Source: an uncultured Eubacteriales bacterium
Lineage (GTDB): Bacteria; Bacillota; Clostridia; Oscillospirales; Oscillospiraceae
Assembly: GCA_900551495.1 (NCBI GenBank)
Contig: URWG01000009.1
Coordinates: 1 to 23,088 of the forward strand
Length of the DNA stretch: 23,088 nucleotides
Reading direction: 5' to 3'
A program made the position numbers and the translations under genes. The notes under the pieces are model-generated. The model did no database searches. It was not told the origin of the DNA and saw nothing but the letters and a program-made list of their open reading frames with translations. Below are positions 22,120-23,088 of the stretch, piece by piece. Position 1 is the first letter of the stretch. The number at the start of each line of letters is the position of its first letter.

Positions 22120-22742
22120 GATACCGCTCCGATCCTGCCGAAATCACGGGTCGTCTGATCGTCGTTAAAGCCCGGGAAGGCGATAAGCAGCACCTTGCCG
22201 AGCACCTGATCGAGCCGAATCTGTCCGATGTCTATACAGCGGCTGTCGGCAGAGTGGTTGCGGTTGTCGCCCATGACGAAAACGCAGTTTTCCTCCACCG
22301 TCAGCGGCAGCGGTGTGCCGTTTGAGCCGGTGTATTTCGGCTCCATGATCTCGTTGATATACGGCTCGTCCAGCGCTACGCCGTCCACATAGACCGTACC
22401 CTGACCGAACTGGTCATATTGAATGTCAACCGTCTGCCCCTCGGTCGCGATCACACGCTTGACGATCGGCTCTCCGTCCTCAAACGAGAGCTTTCTCGCA
22501 ACGATAATGTCGCCGTAGCGCAGGTCGCCCATAATCACATTACTTTGCAGCGCAAGGTAGTCGCCGTGCCGCAGCGTCGGGAGCATGGAGGCGCCGTTGA
22601 CGCCGACGAGCCGCACGCAGAACACGAACACCAGCGTGATCGCGCCCAAAATATAAACCAAATCGTGCAGGAGCGAATATATATCATATAAAAAGGAATG
22701 CTTTTCCTCGGGCTTTTTCGGGTTTTGCTTCTTTTCGTCCAT
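22116..22742 (-). CDS. lepB: Signal peptidase I
   Basis: This 208-residue membrane serine protease removes signal peptides from secreted proteins. A charged cytoplasmic N-terminus (1-16) precedes one transmembrane segment (about 28-46). The catalytic dyad is Ser52 in GASMLPTL and Lys95 in IVKRVIA. The conserved box VFMGDNRNHSADSR follows later. The length is typical of Gram-positive type I enzymes. GGGGAGG upstream supports the ATG at 22742, and a perfect TATAAT lies about 40 nt further up. It heads the operon that runs through rbgA and rnhB. It presumably also processes the secreted proteins encoded at the left of this window, which is an inference. Confidence 0.95.
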   Translation of the reverse strand: MDEKKQNPKKPEEKHSFLYDIYSLLHDLVYILGAITLVFVFCVRLVGVNGASMLPTLRHGDYLALQSNVIMGDLRYGDIIVARKLSFEDGEPIVKRVIATEGQTVDIQYDQFGQGTVYVDGVALDEPYINEIMEPKYTGSNGTPLPLTVEENCVFVMGDNRNHSADSRCIDIGQIRLDQVLGKVLLIAFPGFNDDQTTRDFGRIGAVS

Positions 22743-22778
22743 GCCGCAGACCTCCCCATCATCCGTTTATTGACATCC

Positions 22779-22784
22779 ATTATA
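22779..22784 (-). promoter_or_regulatory. -10 element of the lepB operon promoter
   Basis: A perfect TATAAT on the minus strand lies 36 nt before the lepB ATG. At a 17-nt spacing the -35 would be TTTATT, a poor match (3 of 6), so the promoter may be weak or need an activator. The predicted leader is short, about 30 nt, and carries the GGGGAGG ribosome site. Confidence 0.6.
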
Positions 22785-22843
22785 CACGAAGCCCGCCGAG
22801 AAATAAAGAACAAATTATGAATTATTCGGTATTTTAAGCAAAT

Positions 22844-22872
22844 ACCGTAGGGCTTTTGAAAAGCCCTACGGT
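22844..22872. repeat. 29-bp perfect palindromic hairpin, REP-like or terminator
   Basis: Two 14-base arms (22844-22857 and 22859-22872) are perfect reverse complements around one central base. The outer ten bases of the right arm, GCCCTACGGT, recur at 2936-2945. As RNA it makes a stable stem in either direction. An AT-rich stretch follows on each side but no clean U-run, so it could stop transcription from the gene upstream of lepB, which lies outside the window. Confidence 0.65.
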
Positions 22873-22910
22873 GACCAATATAAAAAATCGTTTCATCTTG
22901 AAGTTACGTT

Positions 22911-23088
22911 GGCACCCCTGCCTCCCTCTGATGAGGGAGGTGGCAAAACCGAAGGTTTTGACGGAGGGAGAGAAAACCTGAATTGTTGCGACCTTTCCGA
23001 GACAATCCGGAATTCTACGTTTTTTCTCTCCCTCAGTCAGCTTCGCTGACAGGTCTCGCTGCGGCTCGGTCACCTCGCGGCTCTGACA
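22911..23088. repeat. Dispersed inverted-repeat (MITE-like) element, cut by window end
   Basis: This non-coding stretch is a string of nested palindromes. CCTCCCTC/GAGGGAGG is at 22921-22940, CAAAACC/GGTTTTG at 22944-22960, and a 13-bp inverted pair GAGGGAGAGAAAA (22964-22976) with its complement at 23022-23034. GTCAGC/GCTGAC is at 23036-23050. I recognise this style of sequence, with the phrases TGATGAGGGAGGTGGC and TCAGCTTCGCTGAC, as a high-copy intergenic repeat of gut Clostridia. That is from memory. No transposase lies in it, and the 79-residue minus-strand frame through it is not a gene. Confidence 0.7.

Noticed and set aside
22834..23073. 79-residue minus-strand frame at the right edge
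   Set aside because: It runs through the nested-palindrome repeat and the 22844-22872 hairpin. Its sequence is what the repeat encodes by chance.

Overview
The window looks like a chromosomal segment from a fairly GC-rich member of the Clostridia, probably a gut Oscillospirales/Ruminococcaceae-type anaerobe. Four things point there: an IspH-ribosomal protein S1 fusion, a GerW (YtfJ)-type sporulation protein beside scpAB, a tig-clpP-clpX-lon-engB cluster, and a dispersed inverted-repeat element at the right edge of a kind I associate with this group. The taxon is an inference from memory and was not tested by a search.

Layout. (1) Positions 1-2990 hold a plus-strand, visibly AT-richer accessory cassette of three exported proteins: a small secreted protein, a secreted C39-like cysteine peptidase with a PPC-like domain, and a lipoprotein. 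Sampled lines of the peptidase gene are 32-33% GC, against 63% in a sampled line of lon. A 24-bp tandem repeat lies on its left and a hairpin repeat on its right. (2) Positions 3043-11910 are one ten-gene minus-strand operon: scpA-scpB-gerW-D,D-carboxypeptidase-rluB-rpiR-HI0933 flavoprotein-cmk-plsC-ispH/rpsA. It has a good promoter (11941-11969) and ends at a strong terminator (2993-3021). (3) Positions 12011-18360 are a proteostasis cluster, tig-clpP-clpX-lon-engB, with its own candidate promoter and a perfect-stem terminator (11972-12008). (4) Positions 18458-22742 are lepB-rbgA-76-aa protein-rnhB-yraN-M19 dipeptidase-metallophosphoesterase, in which every junction overlaps. (5) Positions 22785-23088 are non-coding and hold two repeat/hairpin elements.

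How the genes work together. The minus-strand genes are housekeeping: chromosome condensation (ScpAB), cell-wall trimming, rRNA pseudouridylation, dCMP/CMP phosphorylation, phospholipid and isoprenoid synthesis, translation (S1), protein folding and degradation, ribosome assembly GTPases, RNA-primer removal and signal-peptide cleavage. They are packed with 1-20 nt overlaps, often ATGA-type, which suggests translational coupling. One junction stands out: the carboxypeptidase/rluB overlap of 77 nt, which looks like the product of a single-base indel.

The best candidates for something undescribed are the exported-protein cassette, a consensus Shine-Dalgarno inside the ispH-rpsA fusion exactly at the S1 boundary, and the repeat elements. 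I found no tRNA, rRNA, CRISPR array or complete insertion sequence.
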